Shown: in pieces, positions 29,737 to 39,111 of the stretch
How the letters are laid out: each line of letters opens with the position of its first letter
How positions within the stretch are numbered: the stretch's first letter is position 1
Source: Lacrimispora amygdalina
Lineage (GTDB): Bacteria > Bacillota > Clostridia > Lachnospirales > Lachnospiraceae
Direction of reading: 5' to 3'
DNA: 64,000 bases
Assembly (NCBI RefSeq): GCF_900205965.1
Contig: NZ_OAOF01000007.1
Span: 1-64,000 of the forward strand
Program-made: the position numbers and the translations under genes
Notes under the pieces: model-generated
What the model saw: only the letters and a program-made list of their open reading frames with translations
Told to the model about the DNA's origin: nothing
Databases searched by the model: none

Positions 29737-32064
29737 TTATTGTGCGTTAACAATATCTGTTACATTCATTTTATTAAGTGTTTTTACTGGACGTATGACG
29801 GACAAAAACGTTGATAATAAAGTAATGCCGATTATAATTACAAGTGTTCCAAATGGTATTTGCCAATTAAGCCCCCATTGTGACGTTATCATAATTTTAA
29901 ATATCAGCCTGTGAATAGGCAGACCTATGATAAGTCCGGCCAGACAACCGCATATTGCATAGGTTGCCGCTTCCGCAATCACCATATGATGGAGTTGTTT
30001 TCCCGTCATTCCTATTGCTTTCATTACACCATATCTGTTTTTCCTGTTAGAAACGCTGTTGTTCATGCTGTTAATGATATTGAATACAGTAATAGACGCA
30101 ATTATTACAAGAAAGCCATAAATAAACAATGCAAAGGAGTAGTATGCTGCTTTAGCTCCTGTATTGACTTCTCGTTGGTCTGAAAAAATATGATCCAGTG
30201 AAGTAAGCTTGCGCAGTTGTGCGACGGTATCTTCGCTTGCGTTCCTTGCAAGCTGTATATCTATTATCGAATATCCTTGTTCTCCAGTTAAACTGCGGAA
30301 TGTCTGCTCAGAACAAATAACGGTTTGTACACCAGCATCACTGACAAATGAACTGTTTGAAACTACCCCGGCAACATAGACGTTATTTTCGCCATGTTTC
30401 GTTTTTATTGTAAAAGTGTCACCAGCTTTCAAGGTTGAGTTATCTGAATGAACGACTAAAACAGAATTTTTTTCTTTTATCACAGTTTTAATGCTGCCGG
30501 AAACCAATTCCTGTTTTGCCCACTTAAATTGATTTTCTTCATAAGAGATTAGGTTGATTTTAGCATCACCATGTACGCTTGTTATAGATAAATCACCTTC
30601 AAACATACGGCCAAAGAGGCGTTTGACACCGTTTATGTTTTTTGCCTGTTCCAAGACCTCTTTATTAAGTGAATTAGTATTGTCATGGCTTACAATCGAA
30701 ATATCAGGCGTGTATGGTTTTAACGCTCGTATTCCCTGTTCCATAAAATGAACCATAACGCTAAAGGAAAGAAAGAGTATTATACTGATAGCGAATGAAC
30801 CTGTCATTAATAAAATATTCTTTTTATCAGAGAGTGCATGAGAGATTCCAAGTGATGTTTCTGGCTTGATTCGTTTTATATTCAATGCCGCTTTCGTTGT
30901 AAATATAGTGCCTTTCGCCGCATTGCCGGACACGGCGCATTGTGGGGATACCTTTGCTGCTTTGTTGGCAGGAGAAAGTGCGGCCAGAGTCACAGTTAAA
31001 AATCCAACCAGTGTTCCACTTACAAGACTTATTATACTTAGGTGAAATATTGGCATATCACTGAAATATGCTGAATTGACGTATCTTAAAAATGCCGATG
31101 ATGCCATTGTTATGACTGTCCCCGCGATAATACCGGCAGGTATTCCAGATAGGCAAAGCCGTATACTTTCAAGGAGTACATATTTTTTGACCTGTGAAGT
31201 TGATGCTCCAAGACAGCGCATTAATCCGAAAAATTGAACTCGCTCCCGGACAGACATGTTAATGCTGCTAGCAATCATCAATGTTCCAGCCGCAAGTACA
31301 AGTATAAACAAGATAACCGCTGTGATATAGATATTTACCATAAAACTATCGCGACTTTGTCCAATCATACCGAGAAGCGCCGGATTTTCTGAAACCTGTT
31401 CATCTGTCAAATTGAAATTCTCTTTTATTGTATCAATAGCATTTCTCATATTAGAATTTCTTTTAAACTGAACATAATAAGTATATCCGCTTGTGTCGCT
31501 GCCTGCTTCCCGTATGGCATTATAGGACAAAAAGAGACCATGCGTATCATCCTTTAGCTGTGACAGGGTATTGTTGTAAGTTCCGGTAATAACAAAGTCA
31601 TGTATTCTACCGTCCGATAACATTACTTTTACAGTGTCATGTAATGAAATTCCATGCTCATTTACAAATTGATCGTCCAGCAAAGCTTCCTTTGCTGACT
31701 GAGGGAAATGACCTTTATTAACGGTGAGCCCCATATTACCAGAAATAGCTTCATCACCACCCATTATAGAAATATCTTCTGTACCAAGCGTTCCTTCTTG
31801 TGTACTTGAAAGCCAACCGGCCACCTGGATATCAGGGCGATTTTGAATTAGTGCTGCAGTTTCATCATCTATATTTTTGAAAGCAACATGCCAATAACCA
31901 TTTGCCTTGATTTGACCAATGGTCTGAGCCTGTATCATTGCTTCGGCCAAGCCGAAAATAGCTGTAACAAGGCAAACTGCGATTGTAATACATATGATTG
32001 TAATTCGAGTCTTTTTCTTATGTATTTTTCCATATTCCTTAATTAAACCAAGATAACTATTCAT
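29737..32064 (-). CDS. FtsX-like ABC transporter permease
   Basis: This 775-residue protein has a first membrane helix near residue 20, a large extracytoplasmic region (about 45-245), three helices with an FtsX-type core (about 250-370), another helix near 415, a second external region and a final three-helix FtsX core (about 640-770). It is the membrane half of a MacB/LolC-type mechanotransmission transporter. Its start overlaps the end of the ATPase gene by 4 bases. With the two-component genes upstream it resembles antimicrobial-peptide detox modules, though it is longer than and laid out differently from BceB. It may protect against the peptide made next door or against foreign peptides. 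Confidence 0.85.
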   Translation of the reverse strand: MNSYLGLIKEYGKIHKKKTRITIICITIAVCLVTAIFGLAEAMIQAQTIGQIKANGYWHVAFKNIDDETAALIQNRPDIQVAGWLSSTQEGTLGTEDISIMGGDEAISGNMGLTVNKGHFPQSAKEALLDDQFVNEHGISLHDTVKVMLSDGRIHDFVITGTYNNTLSQLKDDTHGLFLSYNAIREAGSDTSGYTYYVQFKRNSNMRNAIDTIKENFNLTDEQVSENPALLGMIGQSRDSFMVNIYITAVILFILVLAAGTLMIASSINMSVRERVQFFGLMRCLGASTSQVKKYVLLESIRLCLSGIPAGIIAGTVITMASSAFLRYVNSAYFSDMPIFHLSIISLVSGTLVGFLTVTLAALSPANKAAKVSPQCAVSGNAAKGTIFTTKAALNIKRIKPETSLGISHALSDKKNILLMTGSFAISIILFLSFSVMVHFMEQGIRALKPYTPDISIVSHDNTNSLNKEVLEQAKNINGVKRLFGRMFEGDLSITSVHGDAKINLISYEENQFKWAKQELVSGSIKTVIKEKNSVLVVHSDNSTLKAGDTFTIKTKHGENNVYVAGVVSNSSFVSDAGVQTVICSEQTFRSLTGEQGYSIIDIQLARNASEDTVAQLRKLTSLDHIFSDQREVNTGAKAAYYSFALFIYGFLVIIASITVFNIINSMNNSVSNRKNRYGVMKAIGMTGKQLHHMVIAEAATYAICGCLAGLIIGLPIHRLIFKIMITSQWGLNWQIPFGTLVIIIGITLLSTFLSVIRPVKTLNKMNVTDIVNAQ

Positions 32065-32744
32065 TCGGAGAATCCCCCCAAATCTGTGAGAACACCGTCC
32101 GACACCTGTAATACCCGGTCAGCTCTGGAAGCGAGGTTCCGGTTATGCGTAATCATAATGATTGTCTGCTGGTAGCGTTTTGACGCTGTTTTTAAAAGTG
32201 AAATAACATCATTGCTGTTTTGGCTGTCCAGATTTCCTGTTGGTTCGTCTGCCAGTATCAGCGTGGGACGGGTAATTAGGGCGCGTCCAATAGCCACACG
32301 TTGCTGCTGCCCGCCCGATAACTGCCGGGGCAGATGTTTGCGCCTGTCCTGCAAGGAAAGAACTGTAAGTATTTCCTCAACATAAGCTGGATCAGGCTTT
32401 TTATAGTCGAGCAAAACGGGAAACATAATGTTTTGCTCCACATTCAGTTCGGGTATCAGATTGAATGCCTGAAAAATAAAGCCGATATTTCTGCGGCGGA
32501 AAACAGTCAGCCTTTCTTCTTTCATACTGAATATATCTTTTCCGTCAATGAACACTTTACCGGAAGTGGGGGTATCCAGCGCACCAATCATGTTAAGCAA
32601 TGTGCTTTTCCCGGAACCGGACTCACCCACAACGGCAATAAATTCTCCTTTTGGCACCCTGAAATTCACATTTTTTAGAGCATTTACCGCAGCTTCACCT
32701 GTACCATAGGTCTTGTTTATTCTATTTACTTCTAATAAATCCAT
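32061..32744 (-). CDS. ABC transporter ATPase (MacB/BceA type)
   Basis: This 227-residue ATPase has Walker [10 protein letters not shown] near residue 39, the Q-loop, signature L-S-G-G-Q-Q-Q-R near 142 and Walker [13 protein letters not shown]. It is the nucleotide-binding partner of the FtsX permease, with a 4-base gene overlap. A 95-bp gap separates it from the histidine kinase gene and may hold its own promoter controlled by the response regulator. Confidence 0.92.
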   Translation of the reverse strand: MDLLEVNRINKTYGTGEAAVNALKNVNFRVPKGEFIAVVGESGSGKSTLLNMIGALDTPTSGKVFIDGKDIFSMKEERLTVFRRRNIGFIFQAFNLIPELNVEQNIMFPVLLDYKKPDPAYVEEILTVLSLQDRRKHLPRQLSGGQQQRVAIGRALITRPTLILADEPTGNLDSQNSNDVISLLKTASKRYQQTIIMITHNRNLASRADRVLQVSDGVLTDLGGFSE

Positions 32745-32839
32745 ATCTTATCACGCCTTTCTAGTGACCATTTTACAATGTACTACAATCACTTAATGAT
32801 AAGTTACCATTGGCACCTTACTTTCATATGAATCTACGC

Positions 32840-33877
32840 TTACATTTTAGTAAGGTTTAGAAAATTTAAAATAAATATACTACCTTTGCCCAATACACTG
32901 TCCACTGTGATATTGCCGCCATGTGCTTCGACAATTGTTTTTGCAAGTGATAGCCCAAGGCCAATACCTTTCGTATCTTTTGAAAAACGGCTACGGTAAA
33001 ATCTCTTAAAAATATGGTGTATATCTTCCGGGTGTATGCCGCTGCCATTGTCCTTTATAGTTATCTGTGTGACAGTCAGGAGCTTTTTCCACTCTACTGT
33101 AATCTGACTTCCTGCAGTGGTGTGGTCGAGAGCATTTTTTATGATGTTACTAATGACTTCTGATATCCAATCTCTGTCACAAAAAAGCAGGGTATCATCT
33201 GACCCTGACAAGGCTATGTTTTTCTTTTCATTAATAGCACGAAATTCGAAATATTGATAGATATCTTTGATTAATTTTGCTATATTTTCAGGCGCTTTAT
33301 TTAGAATAATAGTACCTGCATCTAATTTTGTGATTTTTAAGAGATTTTGAACAAGCATTTCAATACGTTCCACCTCTTTCTCTGACTTTAAGGCAAATTC
33401 TTTAACAGCCGAAATATTTTCTATATCTTCCTGTAGAAGTCCGTTGTAAATTGTGAGGGCGGTGAGGGGAGTTTTTAACTGATGAGAAATATCAGAAATA
33501 GTATCTTTTAAAAACTCTTTCAATTTCTTTTCTTTTATTCCATGAGCATTGAGTGCCGTTGCCAATGTGTTTACTGCATGGAAAAGCTTATACAGACTGC
33601 CTTCCTTGTCGCAATCAATTCGTACATCTGAATCTCCTGAAAGATATAAGTTGATTTGAGATATGGCTTTTTCCATAATCTGATTTTGCTTATAAAAATA
33701 GAGTAAGAAGACACCTAATAGACATAATGCAGTAAATAAAGACAGCAATAGTATGACTAGGTTCCATGTTCCGTAAAACCTCCATAATAATAACTGAATT
33801 AAAAGAATAGTACCGATCAAGATGTAGGACATAGCAAGAAAAAAGTACCTAATATCCTTATTAGTAAAAATCTTCAC
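32840..33877 (-). CDS. Sensor histidine kinase with almost no external loop (BceS-like)
   Basis: This 345-residue kinase has two membrane helices (about 10-32 and 39-62) separated by only a few residues, the sign of intramembrane-sensing kinases that read the state of a partner ABC transporter. A HAMP-like stretch follows, then the H-box I-S-H-Q-L-K-T-P-L with the phospho-acceptor His near residue 135, the N-box (I-I-K-N-A-L-D-H) and G-boxes (D-N-G-S-G-I; G-I-G-L-G-L-S). It is 9 bp from the response regulator gene. It probably induces the FtsX-type transporter when peptide antibiotics are present. Confidence 0.88.
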   Translation of the reverse strand: MKIFTNKDIRYFFLAMSYILIGTILLIQLLLWRFYGTWNLVILLLSLFTALCLLGVFLLYFYKQNQIMEKAISQINLYLSGDSDVRIDCDKEGSLYKLFHAVNTLATALNAHGIKEKKLKEFLKDTISDISHQLKTPLTALTIYNGLLQEDIENISAVKEFALKSEKEVERIEMLVQNLLKITKLDAGTIILNKAPENIAKLIKDIYQYFEFRAINEKKNIALSGSDDTLLFCDRDWISEVISNIIKNALDHTTAGSQITVEWKKLLTVTQITIKDNGSGIHPEDIHHIFKRFYRSRFSKDTKGIGLGLSLAKTIVEAHGGNITVDSVLGKGSIFILNFLNLTKM

Positions 33878-33886
33878 CTACTCACC

Positions 33887-34573
33887 TCAATTCAATACAT
33901 TCCATTTGTAGCCCATGCCCCTCACGGTCAGCAGCATTTGCGGGTCCCCTGGATTGTCTTCAACTTTCATTCTTAGCCTCCGAATATATACCGCCAATGT
34001 ATTATCGTCCACATAACTACCCTCACCGTCCCATAGCTTATCCAGTATTTTTTCTTTAGATAGTATGATGTTGGAATTTTGCATAAGTAGACAAAGCAAT
34101 CGATACTCAGCTGTTGTTAATTCCAAAAGCTGGCCGTCTTTATAGACTTGTCCTTGCAGCAAGAATACTTTTAACCCATTCGATACGATTTCTGCCTCCG
34201 TCATTTCAAAATGCTTTGCTCTTCTAAGCAAAGCGTTTATTCTAGATATGAGTATACCTAATTTAAAGGGCTTGGTGATATAATCGTCACCGCCAATATC
34301 AAGCCCCATAACAATACTAATTTCTTCATCTGAAGCAGTTAAAAAAATAATCGGAACTTTTGATACTTGACGAACTTTTTGACAAACCTCAAAGCCAGAT
34401 CCGTCTGGCAAGGATACATCTAGTATCAACAAATCGTATTTACCATCTGTCCAAATGGTATTGGCTTCTCCTACGGTTCGAGCAATATCCAATTCAAACC
34501 CCTGCCTTTTTAACAGGCAGGAAAGCCCATCAATCAGACTTAAATCATCTTCAAGTAGTAATAGTCTATTCAT
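33887..34573 (-). CDS. OmpR-family response regulator
   Basis: The 228-residue product has a receiver domain at residues 1-115 (acidic pocket L-L-E-D-D, phospho-acceptor in L-I-L-D-V-S-L-P-D, T-A-S-D, Lys in I-T-K-P-F) and a winged-helix output domain (L-T-T-A-E-Y-R-L-L, V-Y-I-R-R-L-R-M-K). The ATG at 34573 follows a GGAGAAGGGAG region; a longer frame exists upstream but its ribosome site is poorer. It works with the kinase that follows. Confidence 0.9.
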   Translation of the reverse strand: MNRLLLLEDDLSLIDGLSCLLKRQGFELDIARTVGEANTIWTDGKYDLLILDVSLPDGSGFEVCQKVRQVSKVPIIFLTASDEEISIVMGLDIGGDDYITKPFKLGILISRINALLRRAKHFEMTEAEIVSNGLKVFLLQGQVYKDGQLLELTTAEYRLLCLLMQNSNIILSKEKILDKLWDGEGSYVDDNTLAVYIRRLRMKVEDNPGDPQMLLTVRGMGYKWNVLN

Positions 34574-35350
34574 TTGTTTTCTCCCTTCTCCGTTCATCAA
34601 TTGATTTAGTTGCATTCTTAAGAAAACCTACATACTCTGCTAATCCTAATTTTTGGCTCTATTTTTTTCACTTAGCGTTTTGCGATATTCTATTTTTCAG
34701 CAGACGTCTCCCAAACAGTCATATATACAATGAAATCATATCCTTTCATGATATATGTATACAGTGTATTCGTTTAGCCAAACTAAATCAAGATAGTAAA
34801 TCTTAATATTATCAATTCATATACCTCCTGTGCTATGAATCTATCAAATCCTCGATACTTTGTAAATGATTGAGATTTCTTTAATCGTCAGTATTTTTTT
34901 GGATTATCACTCGACGTTTTATCTATATATTCGACTTTACTTTCTTAAAAAAATTTAGTTCGTATTTAGCTGCAATGATCTCCATATCAGAATTTAGCTC
35001 ATCTTTAAGTATACAATAATTCCTGAAGAATCTTAGAAAAAGTAGGTCTAAAATTTATCAGATAAAGGATTTATTGTTAAAGGTTAGTTAATAATCATCA
35101 CAGAAAAAGAAATCTCATCGCTTCTTAGGTGAAATTAAAAATGGGAGGAGCTGTTATTAAAACAAAGTATAGAAAAATAAGAGCCCTAACTCACTGAAAA
35201 ATATTAATAATATCGCTTAAGAAAAGTCGAATTGTGCGATTTGAAATATTTGCATAAACAATATACAAGTGATATATTCATAGACAAAATAAATGGTTTT
35301 GTAAATGTATTAGAAAAAATTCGTAGTTAATATTAGGAGAGGTATTGCGA
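34574..35350. other. Divergent intergenic region before the RiPP operon
   Basis: No convincing gene is seen on either strand. The region is very AT-rich and holds promoters for the two-component genes (leftward) and the RiPP operon (rightward, 35250-35278). Confidence 0.5.
35250..35278 (+). promoter_or_regulatory. Probable promoter of the RiPP operon
   Basis: TTGCAT (35250-35255), a 17-base spacer and TATATT (35273-35278). Transcription would begin near 35286, leaving a leader of about 65 bases before the ATG at 35351. All genes from there to 55680 run in the same direction with small gaps or overlaps. Confidence 0.5.
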
Positions 35351-36235
35351 ATGAAAAAGATTATGACAATAATTTGCGAAGAACATCACGAGGCATTTTA
35401 TATATGGAATCATGCGATCAAAAATAAATGGATAATGGAAAAAGGAAATTTTTTGTTACATATTGATGAGCATCCGGATATGGGAACTCCCTGTTTTAAT
35501 ACATCAATACATCAAACGATTGGAAATATTCCGGAAACAAAAAAATTTACTTATAAAGAATTAAATATCGCCTGTTTTATAGTACCATCAGTTTATCTTG
35601 GTATAATTGAGCAGATTTACTGGGTAAATCATATTAATAAGAATTTAAGTACTAACAAAAGATTCGTATATTCTTATCAGAACGATGGTAGAATTTTAAT
35701 TTCAGGGAATGCATCAAACATGGAAAACAAAATTAAACCTGAAAGTTATACAGAGTTTGTTTGTTATGCCGGATTGATTGAACATATTTTTCCTCGTGAT
35801 AATTTGATCCTTGATATTGATTTAGACTATTTTTCTTGCAGCGGTGACCCTAAGCAGTTAGGCTGTGTACGGGTAGAAATTACAAAAAATGAATATGATG
35901 GTTTTATGAATAATAAATATCATCCGGTTAACTATATTAATCTGCCAAGAATTGATGCCATAAAGCAGGATGAAAGATATTTTTATATAATAAATGATTT
36001 TCAAGTTACACTTCCAAATACCTTGAAAGTTCAAGAAAATGAAATAATGACACGAATACATACACTAGTTGAAACTTTAAAAGAGAAAAAAATAACTCCC
36101 TCATTGGTTAATATTTGTAGATCAAGTCATAGTCGGTTCACTCCAATAGATCAGGTTGATTATATTCAGGAGAATTTAATGAAGGCTTTATCTGAAATTT
36201 ATCAGTTAGATGTTATTAATTTTAAAGAATTATGA
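35351..36235 (+). CDS. UPF0489-family protein, candidate peptide arginase
   Basis: The 294-residue protein belongs to the UPF0489 family, whose OspR member converts Arg to ornithine in the RiPP landornamide. The arginase-type metal ligands are visible: H37-I-D39-E-H41-P-D43 and D155-I-D157-L-D159. It is the first gene of the operon. The start is the ATG at 35351, eight bases after AGGAGAGG; an in-frame TTG two codons earlier is less likely. The 48-residue precursor encoded downstream has exactly one Arg (residue 34), inside the Cys-rich core, so that residue is the expected substrate. An ordinary arginase or agmatinase is unlikely because the sequence differs outside the metal motifs. Confidence 0.8.
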   Translation: MKKIMTIICEEHHEAFYIWNHAIKNKWIMEKGNFLLHIDEHPDMGTPCFNTSIHQTIGNIPETKKFTYKELNIACFIVPSVYLGIIEQIYWVNHINKNLSTNKRFVYSYQNDGRILISGNASNMENKIKPESYTEFVCYAGLIEHIFPRDNLILDIDLDYFSCSGDPKQLGCVRVEITKNEYDGFMNNKYHPVNYINLPRIDAIKQDERYFYIINDFQVTLPNTLKVQENEIMTRIHTLVETLKEKKITPSLVNICRSSHSRFTPIDQVDYIQENLMKALSEIYQLDVINFKEL

Positions 36236-36297
36236 GCGTCAAATGCTTGGGCTGATTTCAATCACGAAAGAAAATTAATTTATGGAAGGGTAAAATA

Positions 36298-37692
36298 ATG
36301 AAATCTAATTGTAATATAAAAATTGAATACGAAAAAATTGAAGTATTAGGTAAGACATTTATATGGCTTCCTGAGTCTATGATTCTCTTTCAGTCATCTG
36401 ATTTAATTGAAGATCTTCTCGAAAAATACAATAAAGAAAATGAGGAAGAGATTCTTGCTCAATATCCGGATGATAAAAAAGGATACATACAAAAGCTTTT
36501 TCAGCAGTTTTCATGGATGGATAAAGAAAACCAAAAGTATAAGTCAATTATTTACAATTCAGAACAGGTAAGCGATATTGCCATTAATTCTGTTGAATTG
36601 AATCCTGCATATGCATGCAACCTTAGATGCAGATATTGTTTTGCAGGTGATGGAGGGCATTTCAAGAATGGTGTTATGGACTTGAAAATGGCTGAGAAAG
36701 CTGTTGATTTCTTATTTAAAGAAGCAAAGGATAAAGATACAGTATATATAGCATTCATTGGAGGAGAACCTCTTGTAAATCTTTCAATGATATTACATGT
36801 ACTAGAATATAGTACTGAAATGGGAAAGAGGTACAATAAAGAAGTCAGATTTGCAACAACGACAAATGGAACACTTCTAACAAGTGAAGTAATGCAATTG
36901 TTAAACCAATATGATGTACAATCAATGATTAGTGTGGACAGCCCTGACCCTAAGGTTCATAATTTCTTAAGGCCATTGGCAAGTGGGGAAGGTTCTTTTG
37001 ATATAGTAAAAGACAATGGTTGGAAGAACATGCTTCAAAGTGAAAGAAAGAAAGCAGTACGCGCAACTGTTACACCTTATAATATGAATGTTTTTGATAT
37101 GGCTAAAGATTTTTATGAAGAAGGTTTTGAACATGTTCATATGGAAGAAGTTACTGATGCTGATAAGCAGTTTGAGTTCACGGAAGAACAGTTAATAACT
37201 CTAAAAGGTGAATATGACAAATTAGCTGTGTATTTAGCAGAAGAGATAGGAAATGGAAAAAACCTGGACTCCAAACCTCTACTCAGCCGTATATATGAAA
37301 TTCATAACCGAAAACCAAGATACAATTATTGTGGAGCATTCCAGAACTCAGTGGGAATTTCTCCTGAAGGTGAAATATTCCCTTGTGATTGGATGATGAG
37401 GGATGAGTACAAAATAGGAGATTTGGACACAGGCATTGATTATGATAAATATAAGAAGCTGTCAGAACAGATTCCAATTCCTGAGAAGTGCAGCACATGT
37501 TGGGCCCGAAATATTTGTGGATCAGGCTGCCGGATAAAGCACAAAGGTGCCTATGACAAAGGAGAAGAAATTAACTGTGATTTGGATTTACATAAATATA
37601 AGCTTCAACTCTATTTGTATTATGAGATAATGCAAAAAAGACCAGACTTTTTTCAAAAGTATGAAAAAGAAAAATGGAGGGTGAAGGAATGA
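36298..37692 (+). CDS. Radical SAM/SPASM peptide maturase 1
   Basis: In this 464-residue protein the N-terminal 95 residues may bind the leader peptide. The radical SAM cluster motif is C107-N-L-R-C111-R-Y-C114, with G-G-E-P for SAM binding. The C-terminal SPASM region binds auxiliary 4Fe-4S clusters: C-G-A-F, I-F-P-C-D-W, K-C-S-T-C-W-A-R-N-I-C-G-S-G-C and a final I-N-C. Relatives make thioether bonds between Cys sulfur and a carbon of another residue, or carbon-carbon and carbon-oxygen links. It is the most divergent of the four SPASM enzymes here. Its last four bases overlap the start of the next gene, so the two are translationally coupled. Confidence 0.9.
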   Translation: MKSNCNIKIEYEKIEVLGKTFIWLPESMILFQSSDLIEDLLEKYNKENEEEILAQYPDDKKGYIQKLFQQFSWMDKENQKYKSIIYNSEQVSDIAINSVELNPAYACNLRCRYCFAGDGGHFKNGVMDLKMAEKAVDFLFKEAKDKDTVYIAFIGGEPLVNLSMILHVLEYSTEMGKRYNKEVRFATTTNGTLLTSEVMQLLNQYDVQSMISVDSPDPKVHNFLRPLASGEGSFDIVKDNGWKNMLQSERKKAVRATVTPYNMNVFDMAKDFYEEGFEHVHMEEVTDADKQFEFTEEQLITLKGEYDKLAVYLAEEIGNGKNLDSKPLLSRIYEIHNRKPRYNYCGAFQNSVGISPEGEIFPCDWMMRDEYKIGDLDTGIDYDKYKKLSEQIPIPEKCSTCWARNICGSGCRIKHKGAYDKGEEINCDLDLHKYKLQLYLYYEIMQKRPDFFQKYEKEKWRVKE

Positions 37693-39092
37693 GTTCCAAT
37701 TATATGGAAATAAAGACAATTACCTATGACAATAATAACCGCTATTTTTTCTATGACATACAGTCAGGATTTTTTGTTGAAAGCAGAGCTATACTGAATA
37801 AGATTATAGGTTTGTATCCGGAACATTCTCCAGAAGAAATTTTAGATTTACTTAAAGAAGAATATCCAGAAGAACTAATTAAAAAAAGTTTTGAATATAT
37901 AAAAAATATGTACAAATCAAATGGTATGCTTAGCCAGAAAAATAAGGTGATTCAAAAGAATTCTCCACCTAAGTTGAAGAACTTATGGCTGAATATTGTT
38001 CATGATTGTAATATGAGATGCATTTATTGTTTTGCAAATGGTGGAGATTACAAAGATGAAAGAATGAATATGTCTGTTGAACGGGCTAAAAAATGCATTG
38101 ATTATTGGTATAAAAATTTGGGGGATTTTGATAAGGTTAATGTTTATTTCTTTGGTGGAGAACCATTCTTAAACAGAAAAGTTATCGAATATTCTATGGA
38201 ATATATTGATAATTTAATCAAGAGCACAGGAAGAAAAGTTTGTTACAATATCACGACAAATGGAACGATTTTTGATGAAGACTTTGTGAAAAAATTGAAA
38301 GAGCATGACGTAGAACTTTTATTTAGTGTAGATGGTACGCCAGATATACATGACTCCCAGCGTATTTTTGCATCAGGCAGAGGAACTTACAATGTAATCT
38401 CAGAAAATTTAAAGAAATTCCAGGAATATTTTCCGAGATTAAATGCAAATATTGTTGTAACTAAAAAAAGTGCGCCATATTTTCAAAAATCAGTAGAGCA
38501 TTTATTCAAAATGGGCTTTAAAAATGTAACCTTCTTTCTTTCGATTACAAGTGATGATGGACTTGCTTTTACAGAAGAAGACCTAGACATAATCTTTTCA
38601 CAGATTAAACACCTGAATACCCTGACTTTAAAAAATATAATTCATCATAAGTCTGGAATTTTGGTAAATGCGCTTGCAATATGCAAAAAAATTCATTTAA
38701 ATTTACCCTATAGTGGGTGCGCACTCGAAAATAATTCCGTATCAGTTTTTACACCTGATGGTACAATGTTCAAATGTTATGAGTTATTAAGTGAAAAAGA
38801 ATTTTCTATCGGTCATATTGATACAGCAGATAAGTGGGAAAATATGTGTAAGAATAAGAATTTTATGAAATCCTTGGATGAGCGTGTGTGTAATAAATGT
38901 TGGGCTCAGAAGTTGTGTGGAGGCGGCTGCGCATATGACAGCTTTGTTTACAACAAGGATGTAAACATACCATATTCGATAAGTTGCAAGCTGGTCAAAT
39001 TCTTAATAAGCGAAGGAATAAGAATGTATAGTGAACTATATATGAGTATTCCTGAGAGCTTAGACAGGCTTTTTAAAAACACTGAAATATAA
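37689..39092 (+). CDS. Radical SAM/SPASM peptide maturase 2
   Basis: This 467-residue protein has a short N-terminal domain with Y-F-F-Y-D-I-Q-S-G-F-F-V-E, a pattern seen at the start of many clostridial RiPP maturases and probably involved in leader recognition. The cluster motif is C107-N-M-R-C111-I-Y-C114. The SPASM region has S-G-C-A-L-E, M-F-K-C-Y, R-V-C-N-K-C-W-A-Q-K-L-C-G-G-G-C and a final S-C-K. It is clearly paralogous to the next gene: H-D-C-N-M-R-C-I-Y-C, F-F-G-G-E-P-F and T-T-N-G-T-I are shared. The start at 37689 forms an ATGA overlap with maturase 1 and follows GGAGG. Confidence 0.9.
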   Translation: MSSNYMEIKTITYDNNNRYFFYDIQSGFFVESRAILNKIIGLYPEHSPEEILDLLKEEYPEELIKKSFEYIKNMYKSNGMLSQKNKVIQKNSPPKLKNLWLNIVHDCNMRCIYCFANGGDYKDERMNMSVERAKKCIDYWYKNLGDFDKVNVYFFGGEPFLNRKVIEYSMEYIDNLIKSTGRKVCYNITTNGTIFDEDFVKKLKEHDVELLFSVDGTPDIHDSQRIFASGRGTYNVISENLKKFQEYFPRLNANIVVTKKSAPYFQKSVEHLFKMGFKNVTFFLSITSDDGLAFTEEDLDIIFSQIKHLNTLTLKNIIHHKSGILVNALAICKKIHLNLPYSGCALENNSVSVFTPDGTMFKCYELLSEKEFSIGHIDTADKWENMCKNKNFMKSLDERVCNKCWAQKLCGGGCAYDSFVYNKDVNIPYSISCKLVKFLISEGIRMYSELYMSIPESLDRLFKNTEI

Positions 39093-39111
39093 AAGGATAA
39101 GGGGGGGAGTT

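Noticed and set aside
29911..30183. Plus-strand ORF within the FtsX permease gene
   Set aside because: Shadow of the minus-strand gene, with no homology or ribosome site.
35141..35198. 18-codon ORF (MGGAVIKTKYRKIRALTH) as a second precursor peptide
   Set aside because: No Cys, no leader-core layout and a poor ribosome site.
35216..35330. 38-codon open frame ending K-I-R-S before the arginase gene
   Set aside because: No start codon with a ribosome site; the presumed promoter lies inside it.
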